Assembly (NCBI RefSeq): GCF_013416525.1
Contig: NZ_JACCEM010000002.1
Coordinates: 514,032 to 578,031, forward strand
Length of the DNA: 64,000 nucleotides
From: Parapusillimonas granuli
Lineage (GTDB): Bacteria; Pseudomonadota; Gammaproteobacteria; Burkholderiales; Burkholderiaceae_B
Direction: 5' to 3'
The position numbers were made by a program, and so were the translations under genes. The notes beneath the pieces are model-generated. The model did not search any database. It saw only the letters and a program-made list of their open reading frames with translations, and was not told the DNA's origin. Positions 8,778 to 17,157 of the stretch are shown piece by piece; positions within the stretch are counted from its first letter, which is position 1; each line of letters opens with the position of its first letter.

Positions 8778-9946
8778 CTCAAAGCGCAGAATATCGCACG
8801 GGCGCCGGCATGCGGCCGCGCAGGCATCCGGGCGTCTACGACACCGCGGTCATAGGAGGCGGGCTGGTGGGCTCGGCGCTGGCTTTCGGGCTGCGGCGCC
8901 ACGAAGAGCACGTCGCGGTGCTGGACGAAGGCGACATCGCCTACCGCGCCTCGCGCGGGAATTTCGGCCTGGTGTGGGTGCAAGGCAAGGGCATGGGCAT
9001 GCCGGCCTACGGGCGCTGGACCATGGCCTCCCGCGAGCGCTGGGCCGAATTCGCCCGGATGCTGCAAGAGGCGTCCGAGGTGGACGTCCACCTGGAGCAG
9101 AAAGGCGGGCTGCATGCCATCCTGAGCGAAGCCGAGCACGAACACCGCCTGCAGTTCATGAACAAGCTGCTGTCGCAGCCCGGCATGCCGCAGTACGGCT
9201 GGAAGATGCTGGATCGCACGGAGTTGCGCGACATCGTGCCCGGCATCGGTCCGGACGTGCTCGGCGCCACGCTGACCCATGTCGACGGGATCGCGAACCC
9301 TTTGAAGACGCTGCGGGCGCTGCACATCGCTTTCGACCGGCAGGGCGTCGACTACCTGCCGCTCCACCCCGTCACAGGCATTGCCCGCCATCACGGCGTC
9401 TTCGCGCTCGGCACCCCGGGCGGCGCCGTCAAAGCGCGGAAAATCGCGCTCGCCGGCGGCCTGGGCAACAAGGCGCTGGGCGAAATGGTCGGCCTCGACG
9501 TCCGGGTGCGCCCCCAGCGCGGCCAGATCATCGCCCTGGAACGCACGCGCCGCCTGCTCGAACTGCCCTTCGGCACCCTGCGCCAGATGGACGAAGGCAC
9601 CTGGCTCATCGGCGACTCGCAAGAAGAGGCCGGCTACGCGGACCGGGACGTCGGCCTGCCGGTGCTGGCGACGCTGGCCGACCGCGCGGTCCGCACCCTT
9701 CCCGCGCTGAAAGAGGTCAGGGTGGTGCGCAGCTGGGCCGCGCTGCGGGTCATGTCCCAGGACGGGTTTCCCATCTACGACGAATCACAGACCCATCCCG
9801 GCGCCTTCGTGGCGACCTGCCACAGCGGCGTCACCCTGGCCGCCGCCCACGCCTTGTGCCTGGCGCCCATGCTGGCGCAGGGGCGGCTGGACGACGAATT
9901 GGCGCCATTCTCTACCCGGAGGTTCCATGTTCACCAGGCTAGCTGA
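8774..9946 (+). CDS. FAD-dependent amine/amino-acid oxidoreductase (DadA/HcnC-like), first copy
   Basis: This 390-residue flavoprotein of the D-amino-acid oxidase superfamily has a dinucleotide-binding motif AVIGGGLVGSAL near residues 26-37 after an N-terminal extension of about 22 residues. The C-terminal part (ALRVMSQDGFPIYDES, CHSGVTLAAAHA) fits the DAO fold. Such subunits oxidise the C-N bond of amines or imino acids. It overlaps the permease by ATGA and overlaps the ferredoxin-like gene by 20 bases, so the four oxidoreductase genes form one unit. A second, different DAO-type gene closes the operon, so two flavoprotein partners may share the electron-transfer subunits. The substrate cannot be read from the sequence. 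Confidence 0.85.
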   Translation: MTQSAEYRTGAGMRPRRHPGVYDTAVIGGGLVGSALAFGLRRHEEHVAVLDEGDIAYRASRGNFGLVWVQGKGMGMPAYGRWTMASRERWAEFARMLQEASEVDVHLEQKGGLHAILSEAEHEHRLQFMNKLLSQPGMPQYGWKMLDRTELRDIVPGIGPDVLGATLTHVDGIANPLKTLRALHIAFDRQGVDYLPLHPVTGIARHHGVFALGTPGGAVKARKIALAGGLGNKALGEMVGLDVRVRPQRGQIIALERTRRLLELPFGTLRQMDEGTWLIGDSQEEAGYADRDVGLPVLATLADRAVRTLPALKEVRVVRSWAALRVMSQDGFPIYDESQTHPGAFVATCHSGVTLAAAHALCLAPMLAQGRLDDELAPFSTRRFHVHQAS

Positions 9947-10235
9947 AGCTCAACAGGCGGTCGCGCAGGCGCCCGTCGCCGTCACCATCAACGGCGAACC
10001 CGTCCAGTGCCGCGCCGGCGATACGGTGGCCGCCGCCTTGTTCGCCGCCGGCTTCAACGACTGCCGCGACACGGCGGTGCGGGAAGCGCCGCGCGGCCCC
10101 TTTTGCATGATGGGCGTCTGCTATGACTGCCTGGTGGTCATAGACGGCCGCCCGAACCAGCAGGGGTGCATGATACCGGTCCGCAGCGGCATGAACATCG
10201 AACGCCAGCACGGCGCGCGCGAGGTCGAGAAATGA
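9927..10235 (+). CDS. [2Fe-2S] small subunit of an amine/opine dehydrogenase (HcnA/SoxA-N-terminus-like)
   Basis: This 102-residue protein resembles the small ferredoxin-like subunit found as a separate protein in hydrogen-cyanide synthase and opine dehydrogenases and as the N-terminal domain of sarcosine oxidase alpha. The cluster cysteines are visible: Cys60, Cys65, Cys68 (in CMMGVCYDC) and Cys81, the Cx4Cx2Cx12C pattern of a [2Fe-2S] site. Its start lies inside the previous gene and its stop overlaps the next as ATGA. It likely relays electrons between the flavin subunits. Confidence 0.87.
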   Translation: MFTRLAEAQQAVAQAPVAVTINGEPVQCRAGDTVAAALFAAGFNDCRDTAVREAPRGPFCMMGVCYDCLVVIDGRPNQQGCMIPVRSGMNIERQHGAREVEK

Positions 10236-11689
10236 CGACGCCTTCCACTCTGAATTGCGATTTGCTGGTGGTGGGCGCGGGCCCGGCCGGCCTGGCCGCC
10301 TCGATCACCGCCGCCGGGCTCGGCGCGTCGACCGTGCTGCTGGACGAACAGCCCGCGGCGGGCGGCCAGATCTACCGCGCGATCACCACCACGCCCGTCA
10401 AGGACCGCAAGGTGCTGGGCGCCGATTACTGGCGCGGGGAATCGCTGGTGGGGGCCTTCCTCCAGTCGGGCGCCCAGTATGTCCCGGGCGCGACGGTGTG
10501 GGCGGTGTCCCGCATGACCACCGCCGCCCCCGCCCAGGGCTATGAAGTCGCCTATTCCGTCGATGGCGGCGCCCGCCTGCTGAATGCGCGCCACATCATC
10601 CTGGCAACCGGCGCGCAGGAGCGCCCCTTCCCCATCCCCGGCTGGACGCTGCCCGGCGTCCTGACGGCCGGCGCCGCGCAGATTCTGCTGAAATCGGCGG
10701 GCGTCGTGCCCGGCCGGCACACCATCCTGGCGGGCAGCGGCCCGCTGCTCTACCTGCTTGCCTGGCAGTATCTGAATGCGGGCGTCGAGCTCGACGCCCT
10801 GCTCGACACGACGCCGCCCGGCCGGCTGGGCAAGGCGCTGCCCCATGCCTGGGACTTCCTGCGCTCGCCCTACCTGGCAAAAGGCATGAAGCTGGTGCGC
10901 GAGGTCAAGGCCCGGCTCGGCGTGACGGCGGGCGTGACCGGACTCGAAGCCGTCGGCGACGGCCGGCTGCGGGAAGTGCGCTATGCGGTCCGGGGCGGCC
11001 GGCAACGCAGCCTGCCCGCCGACCAGCTGATCCTGCATCAGGGCGTCATGCCGAACGTCAATCTGGCGCAGGCGATGGGCGCCGAACTGCAATGGAACGA
11101 CAGGCTGAAATACTGGGAGCCCAAGGTGGATGAATGGGGCGCCGCCACGGTCGACGGCCTGAGCATCGCCGGCGACGGCGCCGGCATTGCGGGCGCCGTC
11201 GCCGCCGAGCATCGCGGCCGCCTGGCGGCGCTGGACGCGGCCAGGCGACTGGGCAAGCTGGACCTCGCCGCGCGCAACGAAAAAAGCCGGCCGCAGCGCC
11301 GCGAGCTGGCCCGCGCCACCCGTGGCCGGGACTTCCTCGACGTCCTCTACCAGCCGGCGGACGATTTCCGCTTGCCCAGGGGCGACACCATCGTCTGCCG
11401 CTGCGAGGAGGTGACGGCCGCGCAAGTCCGCGACACGGTCAAGCTGGGCTGTACCGGCCCGAACCAGATGAAGTCCTTTCTGCGCTGCGGCATGGGGCCG
11501 TGCCAGGGCCGTTTCTGCAGCGTCACCGTGACCGAGCTCATCGCCCAGGAACGCGGCGTCGGTCCCGAGGAAGTCGGCCACTACCGCCTGCGCTTTCCGA
11601 CCAAGCCGCTCACCCTGGGCGAACTGGCCGCCTTGCCCCAGACCGAGGCGTCCAAGCAGGCCGTCGTCCGCATCGCGAAAGGAACGTGA
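10232..11689 (+). CDS. FAD/NAD(P)-binding alpha subunit of amine/opine dehydrogenase (HcnB/OoxA-like)
   Basis: This 485-residue protein has an N-terminal FAD motif LLVVGAGPAGLAAS (about 11-24), a pyridine-nucleotide-disulfide-type core with a second motif LAGSGPLLYLLA, and a C-terminal BFD-like [2Fe-2S] domain with cysteine groups CRCEE (about 388-390) and CGMGPCQGRFC (about 418-428). This architecture is that of HcnB, OoxA and SoxA-like subunits. The start at 10232 gives an ATGA overlap with the ferredoxin-like gene. An upstream in-frame ATG would lie inside that gene. It presumably receives electrons from the DAO-type subunits and passes them on. Directly followed by the second flavoprotein with no gap. 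Confidence 0.88.
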   Translation: MTTPSTLNCDLLVVGAGPAGLAASITAAGLGASTVLLDEQPAAGGQIYRAITTTPVKDRKVLGADYWRGESLVGAFLQSGAQYVPGATVWAVSRMTTAAPAQGYEVAYSVDGGARLLNARHIILATGAQERPFPIPGWTLPGVLTAGAAQILLKSAGVVPGRHTILAGSGPLLYLLAWQYLNAGVELDALLDTTPPGRLGKALPHAWDFLRSPYLAKGMKLVREVKARLGVTAGVTGLEAVGDGRLREVRYAVRGGRQRSLPADQLILHQGVMPNVNLAQAMGAELQWNDRLKYWEPKVDEWGAATVDGLSIAGDGAGIAGAVAAEHRGRLAALDAARRLGKLDLAARNEKSRPQRRELARATRGRDFLDVLYQPADDFRLPRGDTIVCRCEEVTAAQVRDTVKLGCTGPNQMKSFLRCGMGPCQGRFCSVTVTELIAQERGVGPEEVGHYRLRFPTKPLTLGELAALPQTEASKQAVVRIAKGT

Positions 11690-12832
11690 ATGAATACCGC
11701 CGCCCGTTCCGCGCCCGTCGTCGTCATAGGCGGCGGCCTGCACGGCTGCTCGGCCGCCCTGCATCTGGCGCGCGCGGGCGTCAAGGCATTGGTGCTGGAA
11801 AAAGACTATGTCGGCCGCCATGCCTCGGGCGTCAATGCCGGCGGCGTCAGGACGCTGACCCGCCACCTGGCGGAAGTGCCGCTGTCGCTGGCCGCGCGGG
11901 ACATCTGGCTGAACATCCGCGACTGGGTCGACGACGATTGCGAATTTGAACAGAACGGGCAGATCCGCGTGGCGGAAGACGAAAAAGACGTCGCCGTCCT
12001 GCGCGAACGCCTGGCGACCATGCGGTCCTTGGGCTATACCCATGAAGAATGGGTGGAAGCCGCCGACGTCCGCGCACTGGTGCCGGCGATCACGCCGACC
12101 ATACAGGGCGGCCTCATCGCGCGCGAGGACGGCTCGGCCGACCCATACCGCAGCACGCTCGCCTTCCGGCGCAAAGCGCAAAGCCTGGGCGCCCGTTTTC
12201 TGGAAGGCGTCGCGGTGCGCACGGTGCGCCGCGAGCACGGCCTTTGGCGCATCGACACCGACGGCGATTCCTATGCGGCCGAAGTCTTGGTCAACTGCGC
12301 CGGCGCCTGGGCCGACCGGATCGCCGCGCAAGCGGGCGAACCCGTGCCTTTGCAGCCCATCGGCCCCATGATGCTGGTCACGACCCGGATGCCGCAGTTT
12401 CTGGACCCGGTGGTGCTGGGCACCGGCCGGCCGCTGTCCTTCAAGCAGCGCCGCAACGGCACGGTGCTGATCGGCGGCGGGCGCCTGGCTTGGGTCGACC
12501 GTGACCGCAACGCCACCGAACTGGACTTCCAGGCCCTGGCGCTCGGCGCCCAGACCGTTTGCGACCTTTTCCCGCATATGGAAAGCGCCGTCGTGAACCG
12601 CGGCTGGGCGGGCATCGAGGCCGGGATGCCCGACGCGATCCCCGTGATCGGCCCCAGTTCGACACAAGAAAACCTGTACCACGCCTTCGGCTTCTCGGCC
12701 CATGGCTTCCAGCTGGGGCCCATAGTCGGCAAGATCTGCGCCGACCTCATCACCCGCGGGGCGACCGCCCTGCCGATAGAACCCTTCGCCATCGGCCGCT
12801 TCCGCGCCACGCGGAACGGCGCGCCCGCCTAG
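11690..12832 (+). CDS. FAD-dependent amine/amino-acid oxidoreductase (DadA/SoxB-like), second copy
   Basis: This 380-residue DAO-superfamily flavoprotein starts with VVVIGGGLHGCSAALHLARA, the FAD-binding motif, followed by the substrate domain. The C-terminal FGFSAHGFQLGP stretch resembles beta subunits of sarcosine oxidase and opine dehydrogenase. The ATG follows the alpha-subunit stop immediately. It is distinct in sequence from the DAO-type protein encoded at 8774-9946, so the module contains two non-identical beta-like subunits. Either one is the beta subunit and the other a stand-alone oxidase, or both act on successive intermediates. Confidence 0.85.
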   Translation: MNTAARSAPVVVIGGGLHGCSAALHLARAGVKALVLEKDYVGRHASGVNAGGVRTLTRHLAEVPLSLAARDIWLNIRDWVDDDCEFEQNGQIRVAEDEKDVAVLRERLATMRSLGYTHEEWVEAADVRALVPAITPTIQGGLIAREDGSADPYRSTLAFRRKAQSLGARFLEGVAVRTVRREHGLWRIDTDGDSYAAEVLVNCAGAWADRIAAQAGEPVPLQPIGPMMLVTTRMPQFLDPVVLGTGRPLSFKQRRNGTVLIGGGRLAWVDRDRNATELDFQALALGAQTVCDLFPHMESAVVNRGWAGIEAGMPDAIPVIGPSSTQENLYHAFGFSAHGFQLGPIVGKICADLITRGATALPIEPFAIGRFRATRNGAPA

Positions 12833-12851
12833 GGCCGCCCGGCCGGCGGCC
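12833..12851. terminator. Hairpin between convergent operons
   Basis: GGCCGCC (12833-12839) and GGCGGCC (12845-12851) form a perfect 7-bp GC stem with a 5-base loop in the 20-base gap between two convergent operons. There is no T-tract, so termination efficiency is uncertain. Confidence 0.4.
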
Positions 12852-12852
12852 G

Positions 12853-14088
12853 TCAGCCCTGGCCGCGCACCCAATAGGCCAGCTTCTCGAAGGACATGGG
12901 CCTGACGAAATAATAGCCCTGGCCGATCCGGCAGCCCAGGCTCTTGAGAAGCTCGGCGTCGGCGGCGGACTCCACCCCTTCGGCGATGGAGCATAGCGAA
13001 AGCTCGTTCGCCATGTAGATCACGGCGTCGAGGATGACTTCGTTGCGGCCCGAGCCGGTGGCGCGCGACACGAATGCGCGATCGATCTTGAGCTCGGTGA
13101 CCGGCAGCTGGCGCAACTGGATCAAAGATGTGTTGCCCGCGCCGAAGTCGTCTATGGCCACCCCGAAGCCCAGGATCCGCAAGCGGGTCAAGGTTTCCAG
13201 CAAGGCGTCGTCGCTCAGGGCCACTTCCGTCTCGGTCAGTTCCAGCGTCACTTCGGAGGGATCGAATCTCGCCTGCTCGACACGCGTCTTCCAGCCCCGC
13301 ACGAAGCCGTCGCCGCGCAAGGACGTGGCCGACACGTTGATCCCGACGCGCGGGCGGGGCAAGGACCTGGGCCAGGCCCGCATGGCTCCAAGACTGTATT
13401 CGACGACGCGCCACGTCAGCTCGTCCATCAGGCCGTGCTCGAGCACGCTGGGCAGAAACACCTGCGGCTGCAACAGGCCCAGGGTCGGGTGGTTCCAGCG
13501 GCACAAGGCCTCCACCCCGTAAAGCGAATGATCTTCGAGATGGATCTGCGGCTGGAAATAGGCCACGAATTCATCGTTGCGCAGCGCGGCGAGCAAAGCG
13601 CTCCTGGGAATTTCCGGGAAGCTCTCCACGATGGGACTGAACAGCGGCTTGGCTTCTTGCGCGACGTGGTTGCGCAAGACGTTCAGGAAGGACGGCATGT
13701 TGAGCGGCTTCGGCAGGCAGGCGGCAATGGGCACGCCCCGTTGCGCGAGCAGCCGGGCGGTGGCCTGCTGGATGTCGTTCGGCAGCGAGGAATGCAGCAC
13801 GATGGCGCCCAGACGGCCCGCATCCGCCCGCAGCAGGAACGCCATGCCGTCCATGTCGTTCAGCCGTATGTCGCACAGGGTGATGTCGAAATTGCCGGGC
13901 GCGCGCCGCAGCGTTTCGAGCGCATCTTCGGCGTTTTCGACGGCGCAGACGTCCTCGACCTTGTGGGCCAGCAAGCGCGTGATAATGGCCATGCGCTGGA
14001 ACTCGTCGTCCTCGATCACCAGCACGCGCGGCGAATTCAAGGCGGTCTGGATCGGTGAACCCGGAGTCGTGGTCAGCTTCTTATCCAA
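12853..14088 (-). CDS. Response regulator with EAL domain (receiver-EAL, cyclic-di-GMP phosphodiesterase)
   Basis: This 411-residue protein has a receiver domain (about 20-140; acidic pocket Glu26-Asp27-Asp28, phospho-acceptor Asp73, Lys127 in PKP) and a C-terminal EAL domain (about 160-405). EAL residues look intact: EALCRW (Glu193), Asn251, ELTE (Glu283), DDFG (Asp313-314), LKID (Lys334), AEGVE (Glu370) and GQGY (Gln390). Although DFGAGNTSL differs from the usual DFGTGYSSL, an active cyclic-di-GMP hydrolase is likely. The layout matches RocR-type regulators. It is the last gene of the locus and its start overlaps the HPt gene end by 8 bases, so it is probably an output of the relay. Confidence 0.88.
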   Translation of the reverse strand: MDKKLTTTPGSPIQTALNSPRVLVIEDDEFQRMAIITRLLAHKVEDVCAVENAEDALETLRRAPGNFDITLCDIRLNDMDGMAFLLRADAGRLGAIVLHSSLPNDIQQATARLLAQRGVPIAACLPKPLNMPSFLNVLRNHVAQEAKPLFSPIVESFPEIPRSALLAALRNDEFVAYFQPQIHLEDHSLYGVEALCRWNHPTLGLLQPQVFLPSVLEHGLMDELTWRVVEYSLGAMRAWPRSLPRPRVGINVSATSLRGDGFVRGWKTRVEQARFDPSEVTLELTETEVALSDDALLETLTRLRILGFGVAIDDFGAGNTSLIQLRQLPVTELKIDRAFVSRATGSGRNEVILDAVIYMANELSLCSIAEGVESAADAELLKSLGCRIGQGYYFVRPMSFEKLAYWVRGQG

Positions 14089-14431
14089 AAGTCGACACCT
14101 CCTGGAGGACCCGCGCGAGCTCCTGGCGCAGCGCTTGCCACATGGCGTGGTCGATATGAGCCCCTGGCTCCGCCATCAGCCCGGAAAATGATTTGAGCCG
14201 CTGCGCGGTTCCCTCGGCGCCGACGGCCAATGCCGACCCGGCCATCCTGTGCGAGAAGGCGGCCGCGGTCGAGCGTTGGCCCGCGCCGACGGCGTTTTCC
14301 AGGGAGGCGAGATCGTCCGCGAATGTGCGCAGGAACACATTGACCAGTTGCCGCACGACCGCCGGGTCGCCGCCGCATAGCTCCTCGAGCGCGCCCGCCC
14401 GAGTCAGCGAGATCGTCACAATATCTTCCAC
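14081..14431 (-). CDS. Stand-alone histidine phosphotransfer (HPt) protein
   Basis: This 116-residue all-helical protein resembles the HPt domain. The AFSHRMAGSALAVGA segment carries the phospho-accepting His61 with the small residues expected after it. It lies between a lone receiver gene (16-base overlap) and the receiver-EAL gene (8-base overlap). It should pass phosphate from the receiver to output regulators. In many hybrid kinases this domain is fused. Here it is separate. Confidence 0.8.
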   Translation of the reverse strand: MEDIVTISLTRAGALEELCGGDPAVVRQLVNVFLRTFADDLASLENAVGAGQRSTAAAFSHRMAGSALAVGAEGTAQRLKSFSGLMAEPGAHIDHAMWQALRQELARVLQEVSTFG

Positions 14432-14802
14432 TTTCTCAAGACCTCGGATAAGGCCGCCAATCCCAGCGGCTTGGTCAGGTAGTCGTCCACGCCGGCCTCC
14501 ATGCAGCGCTCGTAGTCGCTGGGCATGGCGCCGGCGGTGACCGCGATGATCAGCGACCTGGCCGGGGCGCCGTTTTCATATCGCCTGACCTGCCGCACGA
14601 ATTCGGCCCCGCCCATGGGGTGCATTTGCCAATCGGTCAATATCAACCGGCATGTGCGGCCCCGGAGCCAAGCAAGCGCATCGCGGGCGTCGGAGAAATG
14701 GGTCAGGTCGTCGAGCCCCAGATGCCGCAGCTGATGCATCAGCAAGCGCGCGTTCATTTCATTGTCCTCGACGATCAGTGTGGAATCATCGCCCCGCATC
14801 AC
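14416..14802 (-). CDS. Single-domain response regulator (receiver only)
   Basis: This 128-residue CheY-like receiver has EDN (Glu12-Asp13), phospho-acceptor Asp57 in LTDWQM, TAGAM near 90-94 and the conserved Lys in TKP near 111. It has no output domain. The LTDWQMHPMGG context is typical of receiver domains cut out of hybrid kinases. It overlaps the histidine kinase gene by ATGA, so it is the likely first phosphate acceptor, with the HPt encoded next. Confidence 0.87.
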   Translation of the reverse strand: MMRGDDSTLIVEDNEMNARLLMHQLRHLGLDDLTHFSDARDALAWLRGRTCRLILTDWQMHPMGGAEFVRQVRRYENGAPARSLIIAVTAGAMPSDYERCMEAGVDDYLTKPLGLAALSEVLRKWKIL

Positions 14803-16478
14803 GCCGCCTTTTGAGCCGTCGGTTCCTCTGCCGGCGCCGGAGCGGCGCGCAGCGGCAAATGCAGCGTAAATGTAGTTCCCTTGCCAAGATAAGACTCCAC
14901 CCGCACCCTGCCCTCCATGAGATCAGTCAGTTGTTTCACTATGGGGAGGCCCAGTCCGAATCCTTCGTCGCCCTGGGCATCGCCGTGTTTGATTTGGAAA
15001 AATGTATCGAAGAGATGCTCCTGGCATTCCCGCTCGATGCCGCGGCCGGTATCCTGCACGGCGATGACCAGTTCATCGTTGCGGCATTCCACCGACACGA
15101 TGATCGAGCCGCGGTCGGTGAATTTCACCGCGTTGCGGATGAGGTTGTGCAGGATCTGCGTGAGTTTGACCCGGTCGCAGAAGATGTAAGCCGGCACGTT
15201 GCGGGCCACATGCAAGGACAGGCTCACCCCCTTGGTGTGCGCGCTGCGCATGTGGATTTGCACCACGCCCGACAACAAGGAGTGCAAGGCCTCGCGGCGC
15301 AGCTGCAGCGGCACCAGGCCTCTTTCGATGCGGCTCAGGGCCAGGAGCGAATCCACCAGCGACAGCAAATGCGCGCCGCTATCGTATATGACGCGCAGGA
15401 ACTCGCCGCGCTCCTTGTCCTTTTCGTTCAGCAGCAACAGCTCGGTGTAGCCCAGAATGCCGTTGAGCGGCGTGCGCAGCTCGTGGGACACGTTCGAGAG
15501 AAACCCCGATTTTTTCTGGTTCGCCTCGATGGCCTGGAGCCGGTTCTTCTCGATCACGAAAATGTATTTCACCACCGCCCAGGCCAGCCCGAAGATGGTC
15601 ATGCTCAACAGGACCGCCATGATCAGTATGCGCACCCGCAAGTGCGTGATGGGCAGCATCTGCTCGTCCAGATCCATCGCGACGGCAACGTGCAGCTCCT
15701 TCCCCTCCAGCTCGGAATACGCCCACAGGGTTTCTTTTCCTTTCTCGTCGGTGAGATGGAAGATGCCGCCGTCCGTGGTCTGGGCGTGCTTGAACAGGTC
15801 CGTTCCGGAGATATCGACCCCGACCGCGTCTTGATGATCCTGGTGGCGAACCAGGGCGAGCCCGTCGCTGCGGAAGAGCTCCACCCTGCCCCCTTCCCCC
15901 AGGTTGAGCGATTGGTACGTCGCCGTGAAGTAGTAGGGATCGACCGAGACGACCACGATGCCCGCCAGCGTGCCGTTCGTGTTCAGGATCTTGCGGGTGA
16001 ACTGTATGGACGGCTTGCCGGACACCCGCCCGATCACCGGCCGCCCTGGAAAAAGAAAGTCGTTCTTGCGCGTGAAGTGCTCTTTGATGTGTTCCCGGTC
16101 GCTCAGGTCCAGGCCTTTGGTGTAGGGCTGGCTGGACGATATCAGGGCGCCGCGGCTGTCGGCGATCGACAGCAGCACGAACAGCGGCTCGGAGAAATCG
16201 CGCGAATTGACCAGCTCGTTCAGGTCCAGGCTCTCGCCTTCCAGAAGGTAGCGCTGGCGGATCAGCAAGGCGGCATGGTCTATCCATTGCAGCGTGCGAT
16301 TCGAGTGCGCCACGATGGCCTGCGTGACGCTGGACAGATTCCGCTCGACAGCTTCGCGCTGCATGTTCTCGGCCTGCTGCAGCAAGTACATCACCGACGT
16401 CCACATCAAGGCGGCGATCAATCCCGCCACTGCCATGGCGCGTATGGTAGTGGTGCGCTTTCGTTTTGTGAGCGGCAT
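14799..16478 (-). CDS. Membrane sensor histidine kinase with periplasmic Cache-like domain
   Basis: This 559-residue kinase has transmembrane helices at about 12-33 and 282-308 flanking a periplasmic sensor of about 245 residues that resembles PDC/dCache folds (SDREHIKEHF and PVIGRVSGKPSIQFTRKI features). The dimerisation domain holds SHELRTPLNG with His332. The ATPase domain shows a N-box (HNLIRNAVKFTD), DTGRGI and GFGLGLPIVKQL. It lacks its own receiver or HPt. Those are encoded separately downstream, the first overlapping by ATGA. Dark alternative: some Cache kinases sense small organic acids or amino acids, but the ligand here is unknown. Confidence 0.9.
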   Translation of the reverse strand: MPLTKRKRTTTIRAMAVAGLIAALMWTSVMYLLQQAENMQREAVERNLSSVTQAIVAHSNRTLQWIDHAALLIRQRYLLEGESLDLNELVNSRDFSEPLFVLLSIADSRGALISSSQPYTKGLDLSDREHIKEHFTRKNDFLFPGRPVIGRVSGKPSIQFTRKILNTNGTLAGIVVVSVDPYYFTATYQSLNLGEGGRVELFRSDGLALVRHQDHQDAVGVDISGTDLFKHAQTTDGGIFHLTDEKGKETLWAYSELEGKELHVAVAMDLDEQMLPITHLRVRILIMAVLLSMTIFGLAWAVVKYIFVIEKNRLQAIEANQKKSGFLSNVSHELRTPLNGILGYTELLLLNEKDKERGEFLRVIYDSGAHLLSLVDSLLALSRIERGLVPLQLRREALHSLLSGVVQIHMRSAHTKGVSLSLHVARNVPAYIFCDRVKLTQILHNLIRNAVKFTDRGSIIVSVECRNDELVIAVQDTGRGIERECQEHLFDTFFQIKHGDAQGDEGFGLGLPIVKQLTDLMEGRVRVESYLGKGTTFTLHLPLRAAPAPAEEPTAQKAA

Positions 16479-16497
16479 GGCAGTTATCCGGCGGCAG

Positions 16498-17157
16498 TCA
16501 GTCAGGCAAGTACAGCTCGGGGAAAAGCTTGCGCAGCTGCGACAGGCAGCAGGCCGTCAGATACCCACGAAATTCTTTCAAATCGATCGGCTTGTAAAAA
16601 CACGCGACACGCGCGGGCAGGCCGCTGAACGCATCGACGTGGCTGGACGCCGTGGCCAGCGCCGCGACCTGGCAGCCGGACAGCTCGGGATTGGACACGA
16701 TGCGGCACAGCGCTTTGTGCGCATCGAGGCCGTCGCCGTCCAAATCCATGACGACGATGTCCGGCCGGCGCAAGCCGATGGTCAGCAAAGCGTCGTAATC
16801 GGCCGGGCAGGCGATCAGGCTCAGGGGCAGCCGCCATTCCAGGAGCGCGGCCTCGCATAGCTGTATCGTCTGCGCATCCGAACTCATGACCAGCGAACAC
16901 TTCGGGCCGCCATGCGAGCCGTCGGCGGTGTCCGCCGCCGATTCAGTGGGCAAATGCCGCCGCAGGTAATTATGCAAGGCTGATTCGGGAATGCGCCGGT
17001 GGCCGCCGGCGGTTTTCCAGGCGGCTATGGCGCCTGTTTCAACAAGCTGTTGAACCGTGGGCACCGATACGCCCAGCAAGCGGGCAGCGGCTCGGGTGGT
17101 ATACACCGTTGTCTCATCGGGAAGTATGGGCGACCAGGTCGAACGTGACGATTTCAT
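16498..17157 (-). CDS. Excisionase-type HTH protein with C-terminal receiver-like domain
   Basis: This 219-residue protein has an N-terminal MerR/excisionase-type DNA-binding domain (about 18-65, YTTRAAARLLGVSVPTVQQL and AGGHRRIPESAL) and a C-terminal CheY-like domain (about 86-215) with Asp94, probable phospho-acceptor Asp138 in VMDLDGDG and Lys189 in YKP. The order is opposite to most response regulators, where the receiver is N-terminal. It is the first gene of the sensory locus, 19 bases ahead of the kinase gene, so it may be an output or an autoregulator. The receiver is divergent (single acidic residue near position 94), so phosphorylation is not certain. Confidence 0.82.
   Translation of the reverse strand: MKSSRSTWSPILPDETTVYTTRAAARLLGVSVPTVQQLVETGAIAAWKTAGGHRRIPESALHNYLRRHLPTESAADTADGSHGGPKCSLVMSSDAQTIQLCEAALLEWRLPLSLIACPADYDALLTIGLRRPDIVVMDLDGDGLDAHKALCRIVSNPELSGCQVAALATASSHVDAFSGLPARVACFYKPIDLKEFRGYLTACCLSQLRKLFPELYLPD

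Noticed and set aside
10121..13504. A very long open frame on the minus strand over the dehydrogenase genes
   Set aside because: It is an antisense shadow in GC-rich DNA over four well-recognised plus-strand genes, and its product has low-complexity Arg/Ala/Gly composition with no domain.
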